Source: Roseiarcus sp963709185 (GTDB taxonomy: Bacteria > Pseudomonadota > Alphaproteobacteria > Rhizobiales > Beijerinckiaceae). From it: a stretch of 64,000 nucleotides of DNA. Made by a program: the position numbers and the translations under genes. The notes under the pieces were generated by a model. That model was not told where the DNA came from and ran no database searches. It saw only the letters and a list, made by a program, of their open reading frames with translations. The stretch covers positions 1-64,000 of the forward strand of contig CAVPVQ010000017.1 in the NCBI GenBank assembly GCA_963709185.1, written 5' to 3'. Below are positions 54,802 to 63,090 of the stretch, in pieces. Each line of letters opens with the position of its first letter. Position 1 is the first letter of the stretch.

Positions 54802-56346
54802 ATGGCGATCGCAGCCGAATCAGTCAGCAAGTCGTTCTCGGGCTTGCGCGTTCTCGACGACGTGAAGATCGCCGTGGCCGGCGGGCGCGTCCATGCGCTG
54901 CTGGGCGCCAACGGCAGCGGCAAGTCGACGCTGGTGAAGATCCTCACCGGCGTCTACCAGCCCGACCATGCGGCGATCACGCTGAAGGGCCGGGTCCTGT
55001 CGGCGATCGCCTCGCCGCAGCAGGCGCAGGAGCTTGGCGTCGCGGTGGTGCATCAGGAGGCGCCGCTGATCGACAATTCGACCGTCGCCGAGTGCATCGC
55101 GCTGTTCCGCGGCTATCCCTCGAAGGGCGGACGCGTGCAGTGGCGCGAACTCTACGAGCAAGTGGCGGCGATGTTCGAGCGCTTTAACGTGAAGATCGAT
55201 CCGCGCATGCTCGCCGGCCGGCTCAGTCCGGCCGAGCGCGCCCTGGTGTCGCTGATGATCGCGCTCGACCGGGCGCCGTCGGCTTTGTCCGTGCTCATCC
55301 TCGACGAGGTCACCGCGTCGCTTCCGCGCGACGAGGCCGAGCCCTATCTCGAGCGGGTCTCGAGCCTGGCGAAATCGGGCGTCGGCGTGCTGATGGTGAC
55401 GCATCGTCTGGCCGAAGTGCGGAGCCACGCGTCGGATGTCACCGTGCTGCGCGACGGCCGTCTGGTTTTCGCCGGCGCGCCGGAAGAGGTCGACGACGAC
55501 GCGATCGTGGGATTGATGGTCGGCGAGGAGGCGCGTGGCGAGAAGGCGGTGGGCGGCGAGCGCGCCAATGTGCTTGGCGGCTTCTGGCGCGAATTTTCGG
55601 ACGTCGCGAAATCTTCGGCCGCCGGCGCCGCGGAAGGCGACGTGTTGCTAAAGGTCGAAAATCTCAGCGGGCGACAATTGCGCGGCATATCCTTCGAGGT
55701 GCGCGCCGGCGAGATCGTCGGCATCGCCGGGCTGGAGGAGACCGGCATTTCCGAACTGCCGCAGATTCTCGCCGGCGCGGCGCCGTTCGCCGCCGGGCGC
55801 ATCAGCGTCAAAGGCAAGCCGCTGCCGCGCTCCGGCAACCCGGCGGCGGCGATTTCCGCCGGATTGACGGTGCTGCCCGCCGACCGGCTGCATTCGGGCG
55901 GCGTGCGAACTCTGTCGGTCGCCGAAAACATCATGCTGCCCGCCTTCGGACGCTACTGGACGCAGCCAACCCGCGAAAAGGCGGTCATCGAGCGGCTGAT
56001 GAGCGATTTCGACGTTCGTCCGCGCCGCAGTCAGGCGCTGTTCAGCACATTCAGCGGTGGCAATCAGCAAAAATCCCTGCTCGCCAAATGGCTGCACCTG
56101 CGCCCCGCGGTTCTGGTGCTTGACGATCCCACTTCGGGCGTCGACCCCGGTGCGCGCCAGACGATCTTTCAACTGCTGCGCGACGCCGTCAACGAAGGGG
56201 TCGGCATACTGTTCTTCTCGACCGAGCCGGAACAATTGGCGGCGATGTGCTCGCGCGTCCTGGTGCTGAAGGACGGCGCTGTCGCGACCACGCTGACGGG
56301 CGAGGCTCTCAACTATCAGTCGATCAGCCGGTGGTGCTACGCATGA
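54802..56346 (+). CDS. Sugar-type ABC transporter ATP-binding protein (two nucleotide-binding domains)
   Basis: A 514-aa RbsA/XylG-type ATPase with two fused domains. The first has Walker A GANGSGKSTLVKIL (residues about 36-49), an unusual signature LSPAERALVSLMIAL in place of LSxGQ, Walker B SVLILDEVTASL and switch MVTHRLAE. The second lacks a Walker A lysine (GLEETGISELPQ), as is usual, but has the signature FSGGNQQKSLLAKWL and Walker B VLVLDDPTSGVDPG. Its stop overlaps the permease start. It completes the importer with the 50769 binding protein. Confidence 0.9.
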   Translation: MAIAAESVSKSFSGLRVLDDVKIAVAGGRVHALLGANGSGKSTLVKILTGVYQPDHAAITLKGRVLSAIASPQQAQELGVAVVHQEAPLIDNSTVAECIALFRGYPSKGGRVQWRELYEQVAAMFERFNVKIDPRMLAGRLSPAERALVSLMIALDRAPSALSVLILDEVTASLPRDEAEPYLERVSSLAKSGVGVLMVTHRLAEVRSHASDVTVLRDGRLVFAGAPEEVDDDAIVGLMVGEEARGEKAVGGERANVLGGFWREFSDVAKSSAAGAAEGDVLLKVENLSGRQLRGISFEVRAGEIVGIAGLEETGISELPQILAGAAPFAAGRISVKGKPLPRSGNPAAAISAGLTVLPADRLHSGGVRTLSVAENIMLPAFGRYWTQPTREKAVIERLMSDFDVRPRRSQALFSTFSGGNQQKSLLAKWLHLRPAVLVLDDPTSGVDPGARQTIFQLLRDAVNEGVGILFFSTEPEQLAAMCSRVLVLKDGAVATTLTGEALNYQSISRWCYA

Positions 56347-57338
56347 CAACGATGAAACCGGCCGCCGTCCCGATCCGCCAATCATCGGCGGCGCAGCGAT
56401 TCGTCAACGTGGTGTTCACCCGCTACGCGAGCATGTTGCTCCTGTTGATCCTGATCGTCGTCTTCTCGCTGGCCAGCCCGCAATTCCTGACCAACCGCAA
56501 TTGGCAGAACCTGCTGGTGGTGCAATCGGTCGTCACCTGCATGTGTCTGGCGGCCACCATGCCGCTGGTGGTCGGCGAGTTTGATCTGTCGCTGGGATCG
56601 ATGATCGGATTCCTGGCGATGCTGGGCGCGTGGCTCGGCGGCCAGAAGTTCACCGCCGAGACGGTCATTCCGATCATGTTGATCGCCGGCGTGCTGGTCG
56701 GCGTGATCAACGGCCTGCTGACCGTCAAGCTGCACATCAGTTCGTTCATCGCCACGCTCGGCACCGGCATTCTGCTCAGCGGCGTCACGCTCGGCATCAG
56801 CAACGGACAGGTCCTTTTTTCCGGCATTCCCAAGCTGATCCTGACCATCGGCCAAGGGCATCTGTTCGGGCTGGGCATATCGGTATGGCTGACGTTGATC
56901 ACCGCCGCGATCATGTTCGGCCTGCTGGAGCACACGCCCTTCGGGCGCAAGCTCTATGCGATCGGCGGCTCGGAGCGCGTCGCGTTCCTGGCCGGCGTGC
57001 CGACCGGTCTGTTCAAGATCGTGTCGTTCGCCGGCGCGGGCCTGCTGGTCGGCGTCGGCGCGGTGTTTGCGCTGGGCCAGACGGGCGCCGGCAACGCCTC
57101 ATTCGGACCGGAGCTTCTGCTGCCGGCCTACGCCGCCGCGTTCCTCAGCGTCACGACGTACCGGCCGGGCTATTACAACGTGCCCGGCATCGTGATCGCC
57201 ATCCTGCTTCTGGCGGTCGGCTTCAACGGGTTGAATCTGCTCGGCGCCCCGTTCTGGGCGCAGCCGATCTTCAATGGCGCGGTGCTGCTGATCGCCGTGG
57301 TGACGGCTCGGGCGGAAAGCCGCCACATCAAGACATGA
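56343..57338 (+). CDS. Sugar-type ABC transporter permease (RbsC-like)
   Basis: Inner-membrane permease of 331 aa from the BPD_transp_2 (ribose/xylose) family. About ten hydrophobic segments, with RYASMLLLLILIVVFSLASP at the start, the conserved VGEFDLSLGSMIGFLAM and the loop GRKLYAIGGSERVAFLAGVP facing the ATPase. ATG 56343 overlaps the preceding stop by four bases. Only one permease gene is present, so the channel is probably a homodimer. It is the last transport gene of the operon; the PRISE-type reductase follows by 14 bp. Confidence 0.9.
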   Translation: MTTMKPAAVPIRQSSAAQRFVNVVFTRYASMLLLLILIVVFSLASPQFLTNRNWQNLLVVQSVVTCMCLAATMPLVVGEFDLSLGSMIGFLAMLGAWLGGQKFTAETVIPIMLIAGVLVGVINGLLTVKLHISSFIATLGTGILLSGVTLGISNGQVLFSGIPKLILTIGQGHLFGLGISVWLTLITAAIMFGLLEHTPFGRKLYAIGGSERVAFLAGVPTGLFKIVSFAGAGLLVGVGAVFALGQTGAGNASFGPELLLPAYAAAFLSVTTYRPGYYNVPGIVIAILLLAVGFNGLNLLGAPFWAQPIFNGAVLLIAVVTARAESRHIKT

Positions 57339-57351
57339 AACGGAGCGCGCA

Positions 57352-58455
57352 ATGAGCGGCAAGATTGTCGTCGCCGGCGCGCTGGGTCTGGTCGGCCGCG
57401 CCGTCATCGATCACCTGGAGAAGCTGGGCGGCTGGACGATCGTCGGCCTGTCCCGCAGGTCGGCGTCGTCGTCCAACCCGGCGACGCAGCACATCTCGGT
57501 CGATCTCGCCAATGCCGAGGATTGCCGGAGCAAGCTCGGCGGGCTCACCGGCGTGACGCATCTGGTCTATGCCGCGCTGTTCGAGAAACCGGAGCTGATC
57601 AAAGGCTGGCTGGAAGCGGACCATATGGCCACCAATCGAGCCATGTTCGCCAACTTCCTCGACACGCTGCTGCCGGGCAATCCGGGGCTGCGCCATGTCT
57701 CGTTGCTGCAGGGCGCCAAAGCCTATGGCGCGCATCTCGGGCCGATGAAGGCGCCGGCGCGCGAGCGCGAGCCACGCCATATTCACCCCAACTTCTACTG
57801 GCTGCAGGAAGACCATCTCAAAATGCGCCAGGCCGGCCAGCCCTGGACCTGGACGATCTTCCGCCCGCAGTTCATCTTCGGCTTCGCCGTCGGCAGCCCG
57901 ATGAACGTCCTGAGCGCGCTGGGCGTCTATGCCGCGATCAGCCGCGAACGGGGCCTGCCGCTGGCCTTCCCTGGGCAAGGCCCGTCGGCGGTGATCGAGT
58001 TCACCGACGCGCGCCTGATCGGCCGCGCGATCGAATGGGCCGGACGGTCAGGGAGCGCCGCGGCTGAGGCCTTCAACATCACCAACGGCGACGTCATCGC
58101 GTGGGAGGATAGCTGGCCGGAAATCGCCCGGCACTTTCGCATGGAAGTCGGGGCGCGCCAGCCGATGTCGCTGGCCGCGGTGATGCCCGGCCACGAATCG
58201 ACCTGGACCGACATCCAGCGCAAATACGGATTGGCGCCCCACAAATATGACGAGATCGTCGGCACGGCGTGGCAGTTCGCCGATTCCTGTCTCGGCTTCG
58301 GCGCCGGCGCGCCCCACTCGCACCTCAGCACGATCAAAATCCGCCAGGCCGGCTTCCACGATTGCATCGACTCGACGGACATGCTGATCGAGCTCCTGGG
58401 AGAGCTCGAATCGCGCAAGATCATTCCCGATCCGGCGCTGTTCGAGTCGGGCTGA
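57352..58455 (+). CDS. PRISE-type SDR enone reductase (progesterone 5-beta-reductase/iridoid synthase-like)
   Basis: A 367-aa atypical SDR. The nucleotide-binding GALGLVGRAVIDHLEKLGG gives the Rossmann motif, and the diagnostic PRISE motifs follow: GAKAYGAHLGP, with the catalytic lysine, and NFYWLQEDHL, with the catalytic tyrosine in the NFYYxxED-like site. Relatives reduce activated C=C bonds of enones, including steroids and 8-oxogeranial. TIFRPQFIFGFAVGSPMNV is also conserved. It follows the permease by 14 bp, at the end of the operon, and suggests that the pathway has an unsaturated ketone or aldehyde intermediate. Confidence 0.88.
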   Translation: MSGKIVVAGALGLVGRAVIDHLEKLGGWTIVGLSRRSASSSNPATQHISVDLANAEDCRSKLGGLTGVTHLVYAALFEKPELIKGWLEADHMATNRAMFANFLDTLLPGNPGLRHVSLLQGAKAYGAHLGPMKAPAREREPRHIHPNFYWLQEDHLKMRQAGQPWTWTIFRPQFIFGFAVGSPMNVLSALGVYAAISRERGLPLAFPGQGPSAVIEFTDARLIGRAIEWAGRSGSAAAEAFNITNGDVIAWEDSWPEIARHFRMEVGARQPMSLAAVMPGHESTWTDIQRKYGLAPHKYDEIVGTAWQFADSCLGFGAGAPHSHLSTIKIRQAGFHDCIDSTDMLIELLGELESRKIIPDPALFESG

Positions 58456-58459
58456 TCCG

Positions 58460-59371
58460 TCAGAGGGCCAGGCGATAGTGCCGGATGGCGTTGGCGGCGA
58501 ACAGCTTGTCGCGCTCCTCAGCGCTAAAGCCCTTGGTCAGCGAGGAGAACGCCTCCCAGATCGCCCGCATCGTGCTGAACGCGTTGTCGGTCGGGAAATT
58601 CGACGCGAACATGCAGCGGTCGACGCCAAAAATGTCGATCGCGTCGAGCACATAGGGACGGATCGACGTCTCGGTCCATTTCGGCACGGTGTTGCCGAGC
58701 CCGGAAATCTTGCACACGACGTTCGGGGCGGCGGCCAGCGCCCGCATCCCCTCGCGCCAGACCGCGACGCCCTCAGGCGTATGGTCGTAGGGCATGCCGG
58801 TGTGCTCGACGTAAATCGTGACGCCGGGATTCTGCTGCGCCAACTTCGCCATCGGCTTCATGTGATTGGGGAAGCCCATATAGTCGAAGCCCAGCCCGTA
58901 GCCCGCGAGGCGCGGGAAGTTGGCGACGAACCTCGGGTTCTCCAGATAGTCCTGATCGGCGATCCATCCAGGCTTCGCCGAATAGCCTTGCGCGGCCCAC
59001 CAGTTCTCGTGAGCGCCGCCGAGAAAATTGACGATATGCCGGATCGAACGCGCGCTGCGATCGCGCGTGTGGCCTTCGAGGAGCTGGTCGAGATTGACGG
59101 CGGAGATGTCGGCCTCGCCGACGATCCCTTTCAGCAGGCCGTTCTCCTTGCCCGCGTCGGCGAGACTGCGCACCCATCGCGTCTCACCCACCCGGTCGTT
59201 CGGGTCCCAATGCGCCTCGATATGGACCACGCCGACGATGTTGTAGCCCACCGCGTCGGCCCGGTAGTCGTCGGGCAGATAGTTGTGCGCGTGGGGATTC
59301 TTGTAGGGATTGGCGGTGTCGAACCAATGGATGTGAGCATCGACGATGCGCTGCGGATGGCTCGGGGCCAT
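58460..59371 (-). CDS. TIM-barrel amidohydrolase (PDC hydrolase-like)
   Basis: A 303-aa metal-dependent hydrolase of the Amidohydro_2 group, which includes 2-pyrone-4,6-dicarboxylate hydrolase and AtzF-unrelated lactonases. The first metal motif RIVDAHIHWFDTANP has HxH near residue 13-15, later IYVEHTGMPYD supplies a histidine, and FASNFPTDNAFSTM a terminal aspartate. It is on the minus strand, four bases from the end of the PRISE gene (convergent), and has its own promoter carrying a GntR-type operator. It is likely to hydrolyse a lactone or amide intermediate. Confidence 0.87.
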   Translation of the reverse strand: MAPSHPQRIVDAHIHWFDTANPYKNPHAHNYLPDDYRADAVGYNIVGVVHIEAHWDPNDRVGETRWVRSLADAGKENGLLKGIVGEADISAVNLDQLLEGHTRDRSARSIRHIVNFLGGAHENWWAAQGYSAKPGWIADQDYLENPRFVANFPRLAGYGLGFDYMGFPNHMKPMAKLAQQNPGVTIYVEHTGMPYDHTPEGVAVWREGMRALAAAPNVVCKISGLGNTVPKWTETSIRPYVLDAIDIFGVDRCMFASNFPTDNAFSTMRAIWEAFSSLTKGFSAEERDKLFAANAIRHYRLAL

Positions 59372-59448
59372 GGGGCGGTTCCTCTCGCGATAGGTCGGCT
59401 GCCGACAGCGTTCTGCGTTGCGTCGCCAAAACTGGTGACGCGGCTATC

Positions 59449-59511
59449 TTCGTCGATAATTTTTCTCAGAGCGCCAGAATAAATATAAATCTCGGCCGGA
59501 CGGGAAGTCAA
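59449..59511 (-). promoter_or_regulatory. Promoter and operator of the amidohydrolase gene
   Basis: Read on the minus strand: -35 box TTGACT (59511-59506), 17-bp spacer, -10 box TTATAT (59488-59483), then TTATCGACGAA (59459-59449). That last 11-mer differs by one base from TTGTCGACGAA in the GntR/SDR gap and resembles TTTATCGAGAA at both binding-protein promoters. Its position after the promoter suggests repression. Confidence 0.55.
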
Positions 59512-59590
59512 TCAGCGGCGATGGCGATGCGAAGGCCGCGTGGAGGCGACACACAGGCGGCTGAAAGGGCGGCGGACCGAGGGCGGGCCG

Positions 59591-60310
59591 TCAGACGCCG
59601 GCGCCGGTCAGGCTGCGCTCCGGCGTCGGCGTTTCCGCGCGTAGCAATTCAAAGGTGCGGCGATAGTGCGCGCACAGAAGCTCCACGGCGCGGTCGGCGT
59701 TTCGCGCCAGCGCCGCTTCGCTGATCTCCTTGTGCTCGGCGCCGCGCTGATAGTCGCCGGTCATGTAGATCCTGACATTCGACAGGTGGCGATAGCGCGA
59801 CGCATGATCGTGGAGTTGCGAGCACATATGCTCGATGACGCGGTTGTTGCAGCCGCCGATCAGGGCCATGTGATAGCGCTTGTGATGCGCCTCGAAATTG
59901 GGATTTGGCACGAAACGATCGGCGCTCAGGGAATGGGCCGATTTTTCCAGATCGTAGCTCGCGATGACCACCCCATATTCCCACTTCGACGTGCCGTGCG
60001 CGATCAATTCGCGCAACGCGATGCTCTCGATCCAGCAGCGCGCCTGCACCAGATCCTCGTAGGCGTCGACGTCCGCGCTCGCCACGCGGAAACCGCGATT
60101 CTCGGTGCGGGTCACCAGACCGTCGACGGTCAGCTTGCTCAACGCCTCGCGCAACGGGCTGGAGCCCGTCTCGTAGCGCAGCCGCAAGTCCCGGATCTTC
60201 AGCTTTTCATCCGGGCGCAGCAACCCGGCGATGATGTCGTCGCGAATTCGGTTGTAGGGCGCCTGGACTGCGGAATCATTCGCCGCGATCTCGAATTCAT
60301 CCGCCTTCAT
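59591..60310 (-). CDS. GntR family transcriptional regulator (FadR/FCD type)
   Basis: A 239-aa regulator with an N-terminal winged helix (IRDDIIAGLLRPDEKLKIRD, then TGSSPLREALSKLTVDGLV, residues about 18-70) and a C-terminal all-helical FCD ligand domain, including NPNFEAHHKRYHMALIGG, with His residues of the metal site in AHHKRYH and RYRHLSNVR. ATG 60310 is preferred. It is divergent from the SDR gene across 188 bp with two TTGTCGAC sites. It probably represses the importer and enzyme genes and is released by a pathway carboxylate; inference. Confidence 0.87.
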   Translation of the reverse strand: MKADEFEIAANDSAVQAPYNRIRDDIIAGLLRPDEKLKIRDLRLRYETGSSPLREALSKLTVDGLVTRTENRGFRVASADVDAYEDLVQARCWIESIALRELIAHGTSKWEYGVVIASYDLEKSAHSLSADRFVPNPNFEAHHKRYHMALIGGCNNRVIEHMCSQLHDHASRYRHLSNVRIYMTGDYQRGAEHKEISEAALARNADRAVELLCAHYRRTFELLRAETPTPERSLTGAGV

Positions 60311-60386
60311 GGCCCACTCGAATAAAGTGACGCGATTTGCGCCGATCGCCCATCGCCGACGCACTCAATATTGCAGCCGGGTCGGA

Positions 60387-60425
60387 TTGTCGACGAAAAA
60401 CGCAGAATCTCCATTTGTCGACACT
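60387..60425. promoter_or_regulatory. Two GntR-type operator candidates in the GntR/SDR divergent gap
   Basis: TTGTCGAC occurs at 60387-60394 and again at 60415-60422, 28 bp apart, so on nearly the same helix face. The first extends as TTGTCGACGAA, almost identical to the site before the amidohydrolase. The core GTCGAC is palindromic. FCD-GntR operators often have this TTGTxxACAA-like symmetry. A weak promoter for the SDR gene (TTTACA at 60430-60435, TACAGG at 60453-60458) follows. Confidence 0.5.
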
Positions 60426-60498
60426 TTCATTTACAGTCGATTTTTACCGGTGTACAGGTCGCGGCAGGTGAAAATCGGCGTGTGGAAGGCGGGCAGCC

Positions 60499-61284
60499 AT
60501 GAATCTGGATTTGACGGGCAGGACAGCATTGGTGACCGGTTCGACCGCCGGAATCGGGATCGCGATCGCCGCCGGGCTCGCCGAATATGGCGCCCATGTC
60601 TGGGTGAACGGCCGGACCCGGGCCCGCGTGGATTCGGCAATCGCCAGGATCCAGAAAACCAACCCCAAGGCGATGCTCAGCGGCGTCGCCGGCGATCTGG
60701 CCACCGCGGAAGGCGCGCGCATCGTGACCGAGGCGGTCCCGGAAGTCGATATTCTCGTCAACAATCTCGGCGCGGTGAATGTGCGCAAGGCGTTCGAGGC
60801 GTTGACCGACGCCGAATGGCAGGAATTGTTCGACGTCAATGTCATGAGCGGCGTGCGCCTGACGCGTCACTACATCGCCCCGTTCCGCAAACGTGACTGG
60901 GGCCGCATTGTTTTCGTCTCCAGTGAATCGGCGATTCAGATTCCCACCGAATTCATTCACTACGGCATGACCAAGACCGCCAATATCGCCATCGCGCGCG
61001 GCGTCGCCGAACTGTTCGTCGGCACCGGCGTGACGGTGAATTCGGTCCTTCCCGGCCCGACCCTGGCCCAGGGGCTCACCAGGCGCATCGCCGATTCCGG
61101 CAAGAGCGAAGACGACTACGCGGCGGAGTTCTTCCGAACGGTCCGTCCGACCTCGCTGCTGAAGCGCTTCACGTCGACCGACGAGGTCGCCAATCTCGTC
61201 GTCTATCTCTGCAGCCCGGCGGCGTCCGGAACGCATGGCGCCGCGCTGCGGGTCGAAGGCGGCGTTCTCAAAGGCGCGTTCTAG
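60499..61284 (+). CDS. Short-chain dehydrogenase/reductase (SDR)
   Basis: A classical SDR of 261 aa. The cofactor site is TALVTGSTAGIGIAIAAGL, the NNAG-like motif is ILVNNLGAVN (Leu replaces Ala), and the catalytic Ser and YxxxK are in VFVSSESAI and HYGMTKTAN. VTVNSVLPGPTLAQG is the usual C-terminal loop. The first Asn of VNGRTRAR after strand two points to NADP use. It starts from the divergent gap with the GntR regulator and ends six bases before the convergent SnoaL-like gene. It may oxidise an alcohol intermediate. Confidence 0.9.
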   Translation: MNLDLTGRTALVTGSTAGIGIAIAAGLAEYGAHVWVNGRTRARVDSAIARIQKTNPKAMLSGVAGDLATAEGARIVTEAVPEVDILVNNLGAVNVRKAFEALTDAEWQELFDVNVMSGVRLTRHYIAPFRKRDWGRIVFVSSESAIQIPTEFIHYGMTKTANIAIARGVAELFVGTGVTVNSVLPGPTLAQGLTRRIADSGKSEDDYAAEFFRTVRPTSLLKRFTSTDEVANLVVYLCSPAASGTHGAALRVEGGVLKGAF

Positions 61285-61290
61285 CGGGCG

Positions 61291-61719
61291 TCAAGAAGAG
61301 GCGATCGGCGCGCCGGGCAGGGCGAGATCGGTTTCGATCCGATGCTCGGCGAACAGCCAGACGCCGCCGACCCGCACCATCTGATCGTGGTAGGTCCCGA
61401 AAATCTGGACGAAGACGCCGTCCTTCACGAACATCGCGGTGAAATAGGCGACGATCGATCCGCGGTCGCCGTCGACATCCACCTGCATCGCGGTCGGTAT
61501 GTGCTTCAGATTTCGCAATCCCGCGCGGGACTGCGAAATATAGCGCTCGTACCATCGGCGGATCGTCTCGCGGCCGCGAACGGCTTCAGAACTCTCATAG
61601 GCCGGACGCATCACGCCGTCTTCGGCGAAAAGCTGCGCCACCTCCTCCGCGGAGCCGCGGTCGAGGCGATGGCAATAGCGGATGAGGACCTGCTGGATTT
61701 TCGAGACGTCATCAGACAT
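61291..61719 (-). CDS. SnoaL-like/NTF2-fold protein
   Basis: A 142-aa protein with the cone-shaped NTF2-like fold (SnoaL_4 pattern): QQVLIRYCHRLDRGSAEEV, LFAEDGVMRPAYESSEAVRG, then strands with HIPTAMQVDVDG and VWLFAEHRIETDL. Members include small hydrolases, isomerases and ring-hydroxylating beta-subunit relatives, so it may be an isomerase or dehydratase of the pathway. It is convergent with the SDR gene and downstream of the second binding-protein gene on the same strand, 104 bp away. Confidence 0.82.
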   Translation of the reverse strand: MSDDVSKIQQVLIRYCHRLDRGSAEEVAQLFAEDGVMRPAYESSEAVRGRETIRRWYERYISQSRAGLRNLKHIPTAMQVDVDGDRGSIVAYFTAMFVKDGVFVQIFGTYHDQMVRVGGVWLFAEHRIETDLALPGAPIASS

Positions 61720-61823
61720 GGCGAAGCCCCAGGGCGACCGCGCGACGCGCCCTCGCGCGATGGCCGAAAGAGCGGACGACGGCCGCCCGAGCCGAAGAAC
61801 CGGGCGGCCGTCAGGCCCGCGAT

Positions 61824-62927
61824 CTATTGCCAGAGCTTCAGGAACGCCGCCCTGAAATCGACCTTGGCGCCGTATTCCCCGCCCGGCGGCGGCAGATTGT
61901 CCTTGGTGATGACGGCGTAAGGCGTGCGCTCGTCGTTCGGCTCGATCAGCGGCTGTTTGTTGAGCACCCGGATCGCCTGGTCGACCTGCGCCCAGCCCAT
62001 GTAGAAGTTATCGAAGGCGCCGTCGGCGACCTGCACCCTGCCCTCGCGGATGAAGTCGATGTTCTGCGCCGAGCCGACGATGCTGACCAGCTTCACCTTG
62101 TCCTGCAAACCGGCCTGCACGATGGCGTTGACCATCACCGCGGCCGAAGGGTCATAGGGCGCATAGACCCAATCGACGTCGGGATGGGTCTGGAGATAGC
62201 CGACGACCATCTGTCCGACGGCGCCGATCTGCGACGCCGTGAACTTCTGGTATTCGGACACCTTGCAGCCGGCGCACTTCTTCAGCGCCTCGACGAAGCC
62301 GATGTCGCTGTTCACCGCCGAGGGGAATTCCTCGTCCTCGTAGACGACGACGTTGGCCTTGCCGCCGGATTCCTTGGCGACGTAATCGCCGAGTTCGCGC
62401 CCGACGCCGATGAAATCCGTGCCGACGTCGGTCACATATTTCAGGCCGTCGCCCGAGGGCTTGATGACCGGATTGGGCGTGTCGGTGCCGGTGGAGCTCG
62501 AAATCACCGGAACGCCGGCTTCCTTCGCCTTCGACAGCGCCAGTTGCATGAAATTCGGATCGATCGCGGTGGTCAGGATCAGGTTCGCGCCCGACGACAG
62601 GGCGTCGAGGATCGATGAATTCTGCTTCTCCTGCGTGCCGGCGCCGTCATACGACGTGACCGTCCATCCGAGCGCTTTGGCCGCCTCCGCCGCGCCGAGC
62701 GCCGGCGCGTTGCACCCGCGAAATTGCACGCCGCACGGAATGATTCCGACCTTGATCCCCTTGGGCGCCTTGGCCGGAGTCGTCGGACCCGGCCACCCGT
62801 CTTCGGCTTGCGCCGCTCCAACGCCCAGGCACAACGTCGTGGCGGTCAATGCGCCGAACAGGGCGCGCCGAATGAGGACGAGCCCATTTTGGCCGCGCGA
62901 AAACGGCGGCCCCGCACGAGTGTTCAC
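61824..62927 (-). CDS. Sugar-type ABC transporter substrate-binding protein 2
   Basis: A 367-aa periplasmic binding protein, paralogous to the gene at 50769. Shared blocks are PTTPAKAPKGIKVGI, YDGAGTQEKQNSSILDALSS and YAPYDPSAAVMVNAIVQAGL, and it also has two cysteine pairs, CGVQFRGC and KKCAGCK. A signal peptide (LFGALTATTLCLGVGAAQAE) is clear. GTG 62927 is preferred over ATG 62933, because GGGAGG abuts the ATG. Its promoter matches that of the first copy. It has no ATPase or permease of its own nearby, so it may deliver a second ligand to the same importer. Confidence 0.88.
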   Translation of the reverse strand: MNTRAGPPFSRGQNGLVLIRRALFGALTATTLCLGVGAAQAEDGWPGPTTPAKAPKGIKVGIIPCGVQFRGCNAPALGAAEAAKALGWTVTSYDGAGTQEKQNSSILDALSSGANLILTTAIDPNFMQLALSKAKEAGVPVISSSTGTDTPNPVIKPSGDGLKYVTDVGTDFIGVGRELGDYVAKESGGKANVVVYEDEEFPSAVNSDIGFVEALKKCAGCKVSEYQKFTASQIGAVGQMVVGYLQTHPDVDWVYAPYDPSAAVMVNAIVQAGLQDKVKLVSIVGSAQNIDFIREGRVQVADGAFDNFYMGWAQVDQAIRVLNKQPLIEPNDERTPYAVITKDNLPPPGGEYGAKVDFRAAFLKLWQ

Positions 62928-62948
62928 TGGCATCCTCCCTTGACTTTA

Positions 62949-62992
62949 TTCTCGATAAATTTGAGCGTGGCAGCAATTTGTACGACAGTCAA
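62949..62992 (-). promoter_or_regulatory. Promoter-operator block of second binding-protein gene
   Basis: On the minus strand: -35 TTGACT (62992-62987), 17-bp spacer, -10 CACGCT, and TTTATCGAGAA (62959-62949). Thirty-seven of 44 positions equal the block at 50705-50748, and the leader after it is also alike, ending in GGGAGGATG. The match extends beyond coding sequence, so this promoter was duplicated with the gene or kept alike by shared regulation. Confidence 0.55.
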
Positions 62993-63090
62993 CAATCATA
63001 GCGCGCAATGTCGATTTGCCAGTCAATTGTCGTTGTTTATCGCGATTCCGAAAAAGTGAATCGCTCAGGCAACCATCGAGGACAAGGTTC

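Noticed and set aside
54802..56346. Sugar ATPase judged broken because its first signature is LSPAE and the second domain lacks Walker A
   Set aside because: Asymmetric sites like this are usual in RbsA-type fused ATPases, so it is not evidence of decay.
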